Source: Gamarada debralockiae (Eukaryota; Ascomycota; Leotiomycetes; Helotiales; Hyphodiscaceae). Taken from it: a DNA stretch of 64,000 nucleotides. Of this stretch, positions 25,201 to 35,116 are shown piece after piece. Where the stretch lies: positions 1 to 64,000 of the forward strand of contig NXFV01002054.1 in the NCBI GenBank assembly GCA_002803225.1, written 5' to 3'. The stretch's first letter is position 1, and every line of letters begins with the position of its first letter. The notes beneath the pieces are model-generated. The model was not told where the DNA came from and searched no databases. It worked only from the letters and a program-made list of their open reading frames with translations. A program made the position numbers and the translations under genes.

Positions 25201-25610
25201 GTCATGGTGGGCGTCGGCGGCTTTGGCCGCGCGTTCGACAATGGCACATTGGTTGGATTTATAACTGCTTTGGTCTCCTTCTAAATCAGAGTGATGCAGA
25301 AGAAATCCATAGGCAATGTTGTCGAAGATTGATGCAGTGAAGAGCCCAAGGCCTTGATTCGCGATCCCCACTTGTTGACGAAGCCATCGAACATTCAGGG
25401 TGTTGAGATCATGTCCATCGAGCAGAACCATTCCTCCAAAGGGGTCAAAGATGCGTCCGATAACATCCATGATCGAAGATTTAAAATCCCTGACCCGCTG
25501 GAGCCAACCAGAGCAGTTGTCTTCCCATGCGGAAACAGTCCATTCGACGTTGGAATCTTGACATGAGCATTTTCCATTTCCGTCTTTGTACCTAAGCAGT
25601 CGCTGCTCTA
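25200..25610 (-). pseudogene. ABC transporter ATPase-domain fragment (ABCB type)
   Basis: Minus-strand fragment of a P-glycoprotein-like nucleotide-binding domain. FPHGKTTALVGSSGSG is the Walker A approach. A 5-bp insertion on the plus-strand map at 25483-25487 then shifts frame within the motif, before the Lys-Ser codons. In the other frame come SSIMDVIGRIFDPFGG, VLLDGHDLNTLNVRWLRQQ and a degraded Q-loop region (VGIANQGLGLFTASIFDNI). The signature motif and Walker B are missing. The match ends near 25200, where NRPS-like sequence begins. The insertion and truncation make this a pseudogene. Efflux pumps often neighbour NRPS genes, so both pieces may derive from one lost metabolite cluster (inference). 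Confidence 0.75.
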
Positions 25611-25774
25611 ACCTGAGCCGAGCCCTGAGCCTCTGAGCATGCCGCCGAGTTAGCATAAGCATGCAGAGAGATATCCTCTTCTGCCCCTTTAAAACCGGTT
25701 ATAGTTTCCCTATGACTTATGCAAAAGATTTGCTAATGCTTACTACCTTGAACATAGCCACTTCTTCCAGCCCT

Positions 25775-26385
25775 TTAGGGCTTGTTCGCTAGAAATAATC
25801 GGCCTGATTATTTTGCTGATTATTATTTTGATTATTTTAATCTTACACTTCGTCTGATTATTATTTTTGAAAATAATCTTATTATTTTAGCCCATATTAA
25901 TTCAAATGCTGGTCTCGAGCGATTATTTTTAAAAATAATCAGAATTAACGCTCAAACCCGACCTTTTAACCTCACATTAGTACACTGTCACTGCCCACCT
26001 TCCTTTTCCCTTTAACTGCAAACGCAACACTAGGATATCTGGTGAGACCTATCTACAAGAGCTCTAGGGATGCAACAGCGAGAAACGAATCGATGACGTT
26101 TTATAAATGAAGAGAGATACGTTCTATGAGCTTTATAACTGGATGAAGGTTCGCGAGGGGCTACGACCGGGTCGAAAAGTATCAGCTCCAGGTTGCAATG
26201 TTTTTAAAGGATTTGCGCGTCAGCACTTTAGCGCGTTTGGGGCGTGTTTAGTGGTGTTTATGTCATAATTATATAAGAATAGTCAAGGGAATAATCAGCC
26301 TGATTATTGTCTATAATCAGAAAAATAATCAAAATAATCAAGGGAGTAATCAAGGTGCGGATTATTTCTAGCGAACAGGCCCTTA
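25775..26385. mobile_element. PIF/Harbinger-like non-autonomous element with TTA target duplications
   Basis: Terminal inverted repeats of 23 bp bound a 605-bp unit (25778-26382). The left end reads GGGCTTGTTCGCTAGAAATA and the right end, reverse-complemented, is the same except for one T/C difference. Each side is flanked by TTA (25775-25777 and 26383-26385), the 3-bp duplication typical of PIF/Harbinger. Inner ends carry repeated AATAATC words in both orientations. Around 26107-26210 a plus-strand frame reads KRDTFYELYNWMKVREGLRP, loosely like the N-terminal region of Harbinger-type transposases, but no full transposase is present. It is probably a deletion derivative mobilised in trans. 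Confidence 0.8.
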
Positions 26386-28063
26386 ATGTGGTTGGTGGGT
26401 ATCCGTCCTCATTCCCTTGATAAATCTACAGGGATCCTACCGGAGCCGGTTTTGGATCACTCTAATCCGATTACACATGACTAGTAGTTTAGCCTCGATT
26501 CAACGTCATCGTATACAAGTGTATAGCATAAATTGCTGAGCACCTATTCAACTTCCCGGCAGCGGCCGAAGGAGAGACTAGACCATGTTTATGCGGTGAC
26601 AAAGTTGTGCCGCGTTCAGCTTGGGTGGTCAGGCATCCCTTGAGCATGCTGCCATTCATACAAGAGAAGACAGAATCTCAGTAGTGGGGTCATACTACTT
26701 GACGGCGGCTACCCAAGGACGACCTCTGCCTAGGTACAGGCCAACTGAGTTATTTATGCATCGGCAAGTGTAGTAGTGGTAGTAAGAGGTAGTGGGGCTT
26801 ATCAAAGAGTAGCCGTCATTTTAAATGTGACAGTCATGAAGCAGCGGGGTGTCTCCTCTTGTTGGGTTTGACTCCTTTGTTCCATCTGCCTCCACACTAT
26901 CGCCCGTCTTCATTGCCATAGCGGATGCACATGCATAAGGAAACCTAGGAGAAAGACTCAAGATCGTACTGACCAGCGTGGCTATTGACTGGGAGCACCT
27001 TAATTGCCATAAATTGCAGGGTACCAGTCGGATGACTGGCGCCACTCACTGTTCAACTCGTTCACCAAGTCGAAATCGATCAATCTTCCCGTCCTAATGT
27101 AATTCTAGAGGCGGGCCTCTAGTTTTTAAGTGGGTCAATCTCCTTCCCGCTCACGCCAGCCACTATGTTCTCGCCGATTGTGTTTTCAATAGGAGATCGT
27201 GGAAGGGACATCCGCGGCCGCTTTGACAGGGAGTGGTATTGAAGGTGAGGGGGCTTCGTCTGCTTGCATCATTTTCGTCTTCGATTCTGGGCCAGTGAAA
27301 ACTTGACTCGAGTTAGCCTCACAGTGTAGCAGGAGGGGGTGGAATACCACTTTGCTGAGAGTGTTGCTGATTGGGGAGGGGAGGTGGGGTGCTTAGGTTC
27401 GGTTTTCGCCTTGGATACAGTTCGTTCTTGGCGACTCTGTAGGCGTGCGCTTTTACGAGAGCGAAATTCCGATCCTTTTTTTCTTGATACTTTATGCTCA
27501 CATTCTTATTAACGATCATCAAAGTACGTGATGGTATGGATGGCTGGCTTGCTTTCGTCTTTCAGCACCAAGTGTTTGCCGCCCAGCTATTTGGATGTTT
27601 TCATTTTGCTGGAGGGAGGAGCAAGAAGTGGATTTTATCCTGCGGGCGGGATTGACGAGGGTGGATTGTAGAGTAAGATAAATAGCGCAAGATGAGGAGT
27701 GGAAGGGTGATGAATGCGTTAGGGCTTGCGAGCATGCAAGTACCACTTATCTTTTCAAAGAGGTCCGGTTTCGAATTTAGACCAGATAGTGGCTTCCAGA
27801 TAGACTGGATCTGTCAGCCATGTGATCAAGTTCAATGGTATGTACGAAATTGGCCTCGAAAACTCCCTGGGGAATGGTTAAATCGACGCCGGCCGGTAGG
27901 AGATTCTTCGCCATGGACTAAGAAACGGGGTCGAATTTTCATCTACCAAAAGCAAGACGAACCTATCGGATCTGATCCAATCCATTATCCGCAGCAGTGG
28001 GGATATGCCCAATTTCTTTGTCCCTAACACTCACCATATGCAGTTAAAGCCTCATGCACTCTA
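26386..28063. other. Intergenic between transposon and NLR remnant
   Basis: No gene is supported. An open frame at 27692-28027 (+) encodes Trp-rich sequence without recognisable domains; it could belong to the leader or an early exon of the following NLR remnant. Direct words such as GTAGTAGTGGTAGTAAGAG near 26770 are low-complexity. Confidence 0.35.
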
Positions 28064-31000
28064 GTGTATTCACTCAACGATCCCTCAGACTTGGAACCCC
28101 GACCACGTTTTGTACTAAGAGACTCAGAAATGACGGCTAATATTATTGCCACAACTCCACTACTTGCGTGGGACCACGCGTTGCGAACTTTCAAGAAGAC
28201 TTTACGGTTTAAAGACTTAAAGGAAATCCAAGCACCCATCAAACCGGAGAACCTTATGGCTTATCTGAAGGGGGTGGAGATTGTATCAACAACGTAGGTC
28301 AGCGAAAACTATCAGTGTTGTGCAGAGCGGCGTGTCTCGCATTCAACGTTTCAACGCCTGCCTGGACACGCTTTCGCAAGGCCTGCCGGATCCTGTAATC
28401 CTTCTCTGGAGATCTGTCGGATTTTGTTTTGACGGTACGCTCTTTGATTGAGAACCGAATCGTAGGTCTAATTCAATATGTACAGATTGTATAGGATTAT
28501 GCGGAGAAATACGATAAGGTCTGCGAGGCATTCGCTGGTATGCTAGAATCCTTCCCTCGAGTCGAGATGGCGAAACCTTTTCGGGGTCGACTCTTCTCCA
28601 CGACTCTATTCATGATGTCTTTGTATCTAGTCTACATTTCTGGATGAAGGCTTGTAAATTCTACCACTGCCACAGGCTCTTCAACCTCCTACGTACGACA
28701 TAGAATGATTACGACATCGGATTTTCCCGCCTAGAGAATGCAATGAAGAATGCTGTGGTCCGTGTTGAAAGAGGTGGCATTGCGGAACACATCAAAGAGG
28801 CAAAGGCCTTCAGGGCTGAGCAGCAATTGATTTCAGAAAACCTCCAAACTTTAGCAATCAGAGGCTCTCGCCGGACTGACTAGGTTACTCGCCCTAGCAC
28901 AGGAGATGTGGACTACTACGTGCAGGATTATGAATCTGCACAGAAACTCCGACATCCAGGAACTTGTGAGTGGATTCTCGAGAACGGCACGTTTGATCGA
29001 TGGTCCAAAGCCTCAGTTTCTGCTGCGCAGCAAAATTTACTATTTTGAATATATGGGGGACCTGGGATAGGAAAGACGGTGCTTAATGCAGCCATAATTG
29101 AGCATCTCCAGAGCCCGAGCGCATTAAGCCTACATTCTATCTTGATCAATTTCTATTTCAAAGGGTTCTCTTCGGACAAAAATAATCCTTCCGCCGCCGT
29201 ATTTTCGTTTCTTTACCAGATACTTGCGCAGAATAAGAATAATCCAGTGATCGATTCGAAAGCCTCGAAAGTCTTCGATACCGCCAATAGTTCCCCAAAG
29301 CCAGGATTTGATTTATTGTGGAGACATCTCTGTGATGTTCTTGAAGAGTTGTCAAGGGTTGCGTTTCTCTTAGGTGGTCTTGATGAATGCTCAGACTCGA
29401 AGAAATTCGTTAAGAAGTTACGGAACCAGACCGAGAATGGACGAACAAAAATCTTGATAACCAGTCGACGAGAGAAGCACTTTCTCAAGAAGCATGGCAC
29501 TTGTGAATCTCTTAAGATCACCCAGAGTATGTTCAGAAGGATATAAAGGCGTTTGTCGAATACAAGATAACACGAAATCCTCGATTGTCGAATCCAATAG
29601 AGGCCGGCCTCATGAAGGAGAAGCTCCTTTGTTCCAATAATGGAATGCTTCTTTGGGTGCGGCTTGTTCTGAAAGAGTTGAAAGCTTGCCTGTCTGTTGA
29701 GCAAGTCCAGCAGACATTAGCTCAGATCCCTACCGGACTGGAAGCAACATATTTAGCAGTTGTGCAAAGACTCAAGAAGACACTCACACGCTCTGCTATT
29801 GAAGTTGCTCGGAAAGTCCTAGCTTGGGGAATCGGTTCAGCTCGGCTAATGTCCTTTAATGAACTTTGTACCGCGCTGTTGTATCAGTATATGCTTGAAG
29901 GACATACGCTGTTGTGCGAAGGTTCTAAGTTCCCTTATTCTGAGAAGGATATTGAACTTATGTGCGGTTCATTGATCGTCATCCAAAATGGCCAAGTTCA
30001 ACCCTCTCATTACACCGTAAAGAGCTAAATGTTGGAATCATGCAAAAGGGAGCAGGCAAATCCCGTTTCATATCCATCGCTCCTCCTGGATTTGTTCGTT
30101 ACTGCTAAAAAGTCTTTACTCCTATCTCCTAAGCCTGGTATCCTCGATCAATCTGGGGGGAAAAAAACCACATCTCCAAGGACGACGCCTTCCTGGAATA
30201 TATTTGCGTCTATCGGACTTATCACGCCCTTGACTGCCCTATGAATTATGGTAATGATTTAGCACATCGGCTTATTGATTAATTCACTTCGCCAGCAGTG
30301 ACACGCAAATGGCTCGAGGGATCGCTATTACTGGATCAAGGACACCTAAGGCGAGAGACCCTGATTTTGAACGTACTCACCTGGGATACGAAGAACATGT
30401 GCATTTCAACCTTTGGAAGGCCAAGCTGTGTATTTTTTGTATACGACCCAAACCGAGACGTTTCTTCAGCGGGGAGAAATACACACACTAACCTACCAGA
30501 TCTAGTGGTTGTTTGTACATCAGGCGGAAACAGGAAGACGCTTACCCCCAGTTACCAAAGATCTTCCGAGAAATGCCAGTTACGGGAATGTTATTGCCAC
30601 AAAAATTTCACCAAATGGGAGGTTTTTGTGATTGCATACTGTCGGCGGTTTTCTGTCTGGGTGGTTGAGCGCAATTTGCAAAGCCGCAAAGCTACCCAGA
30701 GATTGACTTCACAAAACTGGGCGTCTCGGCTGACGGTATGCTCATATGCTGACTCAATCGTGCTCGAAGAATCCGACATGGATGCTTCAATTACTGCATT
30801 TAGCTCAGACAATCGGCTTTTCGTTCCGGGAGGCTGGTTCAAGCTCTCTTCGAGAGAATTGTGGCCTTTTGGCCTCTCTGAGCAGTTGAAACTACCGGTA
30901 TTGCCCATGCTATTTAGTGGCAATGGGGTATATCTGTTTAGGGTGCAAATCAAGAGCTTTCTCAGCAGATCTTCCAACACGAAACGAACAACACTTTGAG

Positions 31001-32468
31001 TTATTTACTTGTTCGCACGCTGGGTGTAAAGTTAAAATCCGAAATCGAGCCCAGCAACACGGGGACCTATTTGGTTCTTTTTGACCCCGACATAGAGGCA
31101 GATTCGGCCGATATCTCACTCATGGAGTGCAATTCTTCCAGGCTGGTTGATATCTCTGAAGGGAAGGCGCACTTTGAGCACCGCTTATTTTACTTCTCAA
31201 AAGATGACAAACAGCTTGTGACATTCCTTAGGGGCCCAAAGAATACGCCAGCTTACTTGCGGTGGTAATTGTTACGGTCTGGGAGCTAAGCACGGAAGGT
31301 CCTAAGAAGCGCAGTTACTGGTCGATACGAATGGCGGTGAGAAGTTGTAGTTCATGGCCTATGAATCCACCATTGTTCGCAATGAGATCAGACAATTTTG
31401 CTTCGATTGTCACTTGCCATAGGTCAATCTACCTGGCCCAATTCGACTTCTCCTCGGTTTCTTTTCCAGGGCGTAAAGTTGTAGAGCGGTATTCAGACAC
31501 ATCCGCCGGCCTATCTAGCATAATCAGGCCGGAAGCCACTAATAACCACTACCTTAAAAGATGGCATACTGAGCTAAGTCATGATGGCAGCCGTCTTGCG
31601 AATGTCAATGTCCATGATTCTGAAGTTCGGCTACAGATCCTAAGTCTGTCTGGCAGCGAGGCAGGTGAGGCCCTCACCGACGAGATCTACAGATTGCCTA
31701 GCGCATATGGCCGAGATAGAAATGTCCCAGTATCTTTGAGTAAACACTTCGATACTCTTGTAATGGGATCTTATACTTTCATTATTGGCTTGCTCAACTC
31801 CCCTCCTATCAAGTTGATATTAACCTTATCAAAACTGAGGACGACTCCGATTGGCATAATTCCGGTTTTGAATGCCAATTCCCGCTGTGGAAGTTTTGTC
31901 GCCTTTTACAAGCCAGGCACAGAAGATCTTGAAGAGATAGCAATATTTCGTATTGATCGATCAACACTCAAAGCATCCCGATTGGACATCCAACCGGCAA
32001 GGGAAAGTGTGCATAAGCATCTCAACATCCAAGTCCGTTCAGTTGAGTTTCATGGGTCCTTATCTACCGCTATAGTCACGTATAACCTAGCGGAAGGTAA
32101 TAGGCGCAAGGAACATCGTAGCTTCCAAGTCAGGGACTCAGGGACTTACTCACATCTACATTCCAATTTGCTTGCCCCCAGCTTCATCAAGCCCTGCATT
32201 TCAGTAGTTTGGGAACTCCCAATAGGATACGGAAATGGACCAGAATGATGATACCGAGCTACAAACGCGCCGTGCCTCGGCAATAGAGGCTGTTTCCACT
32301 GGGTCATTGGAACCTCAAATACTGATCAGAAGTTTTGCACGCTTTTCATCCTGTGGCTCTTTCATCTACCTCAGCTACGAAGAGTACGGGTGGATGACCC
32401 AGGACGACTCCTATCTAACATATCGTCTCCGGCACAACCTCTTAGAGTCCTCAGGAACCAAACTCTAA
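28064..32468 (+). pseudogene. Broken NACHT NLR (helical N-domain, NACHT, WD/beta-propeller-like C-terminus)
   Basis: Plus-strand remnant of a fungal STAND/NLR protein. The N-terminal part (WDHALRTFKKTLRFKDLKE, then SRIQRFNACLDTL and ESFPRVEMAKPF) resembles the helical region preceding NACHT in many fungal NLRs (DUF7708-like, by recall). The P-loop reads IYGGPGIGKTVL at about 29049-29084, directly after an in-frame TGA at 29046. Walker B is LLGGLDECSD near 29375. NGMLLWVRLVLKELKACLS and IPTGLEATYLAVVQRL mark the post-NACHT helices. Single-base frameshifts sit near 29525 and 30020. The 30.3-32.4 kb part has repeated beta-strand-like segments suggestive of a degenerate propeller (weak). Several stops do not fit introns, so I call it a pseudogene. 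Confidence 0.8.
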
Positions 32469-32495
32469 CTCACTTATCCAAATCTCGGAGCTATA

Positions 32496-32564
32496 TGATG
32501 AGTCGAAAACAATCAAGATTCACCCGAGTGATTCAGTGGATCAGGGAAACCCCGGGTTTTACCG
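32496..32564 (+). repeat. 69-bp shared segment, copy 1 (behind the NLR remnant)
   Basis: This segment matches 37044-37112 at 67 of 69 positions and stops abruptly at both ends. In one frame it encodes DESKTIKIHP and VDQGNPGFYR. The same residues are read in the subtilase frame at the other copy. Here the frame is open from about 32450 to 32768 but is not joined to the last NLR block (32235-32468), which ends in a stop. Confidence 0.9.
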
Positions 32565-32720
32565 CAAAAAAGTCCATATGAGCAGCCATACCGGTGAAAG
32601 CGCTTGCAGCCAAATAAGCGAGTTGGCACCCGGGCGCTCACCAGAATCCCAAACCCTCAAGAACGGATGGCTCATCGAACCCAACTACTGTCAGTCACAA
32701 ATCAATCAATTTACGAAACA

Positions 32721-33959
32721 ATGTCTCTCACGAATTACTTTACATCAAGAGCTATTCTTCTTGCTTTAGCTTCCCTTGGCGCGATTGCGTCGGCGTACTC
32801 GCTTGAAAATGACGACCAACACCCGCTCCACGCTCACACAAATTCAAATTTCAGTGTTGGGTTCAGTCTCCAGAGCTATTACGGAGCAGCTACCGTCATT
32901 TTTGAGGGTGTCGATGGGATATTGGAAACGCATACTTGAATATACGAGCTAGGGTACCTTTATCATCAGGTCATGACGAAGTTGTCGCTGCAATCCTCGC
33001 AACACGTTGCGTATGTATTACATTTGCTTTAACTATATATTGAGAGCTGATATAGTGTCTTTAAGGCCGCCGTACGATAATGATGGAGAGTACTGGGCTG
33101 ACGTGCCCCGGAAAAGTGCACGCATGGCTCTCAAGACTCTGGGACTCCCGGCTTCATATGAGGTTGGCGTTCTCGCTCAAGTCATTCAGCATTTACGATC
33201 CCAGTTGGAGTTCGACTTTGGTATCAGTATATCCGAAGCGGTTTTAATCTCCTCGCATCTCCTTGCACTCTACCAGGATGATCTCGAAGACGCTGCCGAA
33301 AACGTTGGCATAAAATACGTGGCTCCAAGGTGGCAGTTCAAGCCAATTCTCTGGGAGACGGCTGCTGCATATGCCGGGCACGGTTTAGGCATGTGTAAGC
33401 ATTGGCGAGACGAGAACAGAGTACGTTAATTACTGCATTTCTTTCAATACTGACTTGGGCACCGAGGTCTCGGGCGCCTTCACAACAGCTAGATTCGACC
33501 CTCAGCGCTTGAGTCGCCTTTCAAGACACAATACTGATTACTCAATAGTGCCGAGAGGAAAACAACCAATTACCGGAAACTATAGTTCTGGCAGTGCACT
33601 ATAGCCACAATGCATTAACCGTATCTCTGGCCGAAATCCAAACAGCTTTTGACACTTGGGAGCCGGACTATCGGCGGGTCGAGAATTTCACTCTAGGCAG
33701 TGATGCTATCCCTGGATACCCAAGTTCAAACGAATATTGGGCCAACGTCAAGAAAACCCTGTTACGAATTATGGATAAGTACCCTGGATTCGCTAGGCCG
33801 GAAACTCTCATGATTACAGGTGATATGGCGTACGGGTATTTCATGGAATTTTTAAAGGAGACGTTATCTGATTATCTTGGTAAACTTCCTCCTATCCTAT
33901 CCTCGGATGCTACAGTGGTTGCAGCAAGAGGAACCGCTGAAATTATGCGTCGTAGTTAA
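32721..33959 (+). CDS. Secreted Hsp70-like (actin-like ATPase fold) protein
   Basis: Four exons inferred: 32721-32907, 32953-33010, 33066-33420 and 33549-33959, giving 336 aa. The N-terminus MSLTNYFTSRAILLALASLG followed by AIASA is a convincing signal peptide. The middle has YEVGVLAQVIQHL, ISEAVLISSHLLALYQDD and AAAYAGHGLGMC, the last in the place of the conserved Ala-Ala-Tyr-Gly-type segment of the actin/Hsp70 fold. The C-terminus ends with VVAARGTAEIMRRS, resembling a common Hsp70-relative helix (AARGAAE). It is far shorter than canonical Hsp70 and lacks a substrate-binding domain and an ER-retention signal. Introns 1 and 2 use weak sites (GTGTCG donor, AAG acceptor). It appears intact between two broken genes. 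ATPase activity is unproven. Confidence 0.75.
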
Positions 33960-34390
33960 ACAGAGAGATGTGTACTGGGCTTGGAGTTAAATTAGATAGG
34001 TGAAAGGAGAAGCAAATTGCTAGACGAGCTAAATCGTATATTCACTGTCATCACTGATATAGGTTTGATTTTGTAAATTACGTTACGCGTAAAAGTAAGA
34101 GTATTTTTTACTATAGCAATCTAACTTTGCTTTTTAAATTCTAAACTTATTCTAGTTACCAATCTATAGTTCTATACATTTAATACTTAAAAGATAACAG
34201 TAAGAAAGCTCTCTAAAGGTAGTAAATAAATATACAACCTAGCGATACTTCGCTAGCCATCCATTCCCTATATCCTTCTCCTCTGGCTATCTCCGTCGCT
34301 ATTACTCTAATAGGTAAACTCTCGTCCTTAATCCGCGTGTGCCGTATTTACTTCTACGATCCGGGACCAGGATTCATGAGCCGCCGAGGA
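33960..34390. other. AT-rich spacer
   Basis: An AT-rich stretch (34040-34330) rich in TA and TTA words without an open frame follows the Hsp70-like gene. Composition differs from the neighbouring genes and could mark an old, mutated repeat. No termini are identifiable. Confidence 0.4.
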
Positions 34391-34490
34391 CTTCAGAAAC
34401 GACCGAGACCGAAGCCTCTAGGAGCGGCCGAGGGGGAGGTCTGTAGGAGCGACCGAGATCGAGACCTCCAGGAGCGACCGAGGCGGAGGT
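34391..34490. repeat. Four degenerate 25-bp direct repeats
   Basis: Four consecutive 25-bp units start at 34391, 34416, 34441 and 34466. Their shared core is AGGAGCGACCGAG with variants, and the flanks alternate GAGGT and GAGAC. Unit 1 is the most diverged. The array is GC-rich inside an AT-rich spacer and ends exactly where a perfect hairpin begins. Confidence 0.75.
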
Positions 34491-34537
34491 CTGTTGGTAA
34501 TTTCCGTTGGTAATCCGCTGTAGCTAATTACCAACAG
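34491..34537. repeat. Perfect 12-bp inverted repeat (hairpin)
   Basis: CTGTTGGTAATT at 34491-34502 is mirrored by AATTACCAACAG at 34526-34537, with a 23-nt loop that contains another GTTGGTAAT copy. It could be a transposon end or a structured RNA. No gene is adjacent on a fixed strand. Confidence 0.7.
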
Positions 34538-35116
34538 CCCAGCGTTTACAGTTCCAATAGTCACATGCCATGTAAACTTTTGTCCAGATGGTGGCCGGCT
34601 TTTAGGATTAGTCATAACCTTATTGTTCCAAGGTTAGATACCAGCTTCAAATTAAATGACGACGTCAGAGCCAACATATCGCCATACACACCATCGAGAC
34701 CAAAGCATAACAAATACGAGAACAACATTTCTATTTCAGAAGTCTAACAGCTCGTAGCGCTTCCTATTTCACTCCGCCCCTTAATTTTCCATTCCACTAA
34801 CGTTGGCAATCATGGCCGCATTGAATAACCAAGTCGAAGGAATCAAGTCAGCGTAAGTCTATCCTCCTGACTCCTCCATGTTTGCTATACCTTTAATAGA
34901 ACTGGGAGTAATTCTCTTTCTCTATCTCTTTTGTAAGCCTTGATCGAAATAGCAACATCGGCGAGCCATAAAAGCCTCGTCTGCTCCACAAGTCGAGGAG
35001 ACATTAGCGCATCAAAGAATCCAATCTCTTGTCTCAATTATCAGTGGCCTCCCAATTTGCCTGTTGGTTTTATACTTTTATCGACTTCTTCCATTCCTCC
35101 TACTCAAACTTTCAAT
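34538..35116. other. Upstream region of the protease remnant
   Basis: A short open start with a good donor (MAALNNQVEGIKSA, 34812-34853, then GTAAGTC) could be a stray first exon, but nothing downstream joins to it. The rest is ordinary leader-like sequence for the protease. Confidence 0.3.

Noticed and set aside
34812..34853. Possible first exon MAALNNQVEGIKSA followed by a good donor
   Set aside because: No downstream acceptor yields a continued recognisable protein before the protease start at 35117.
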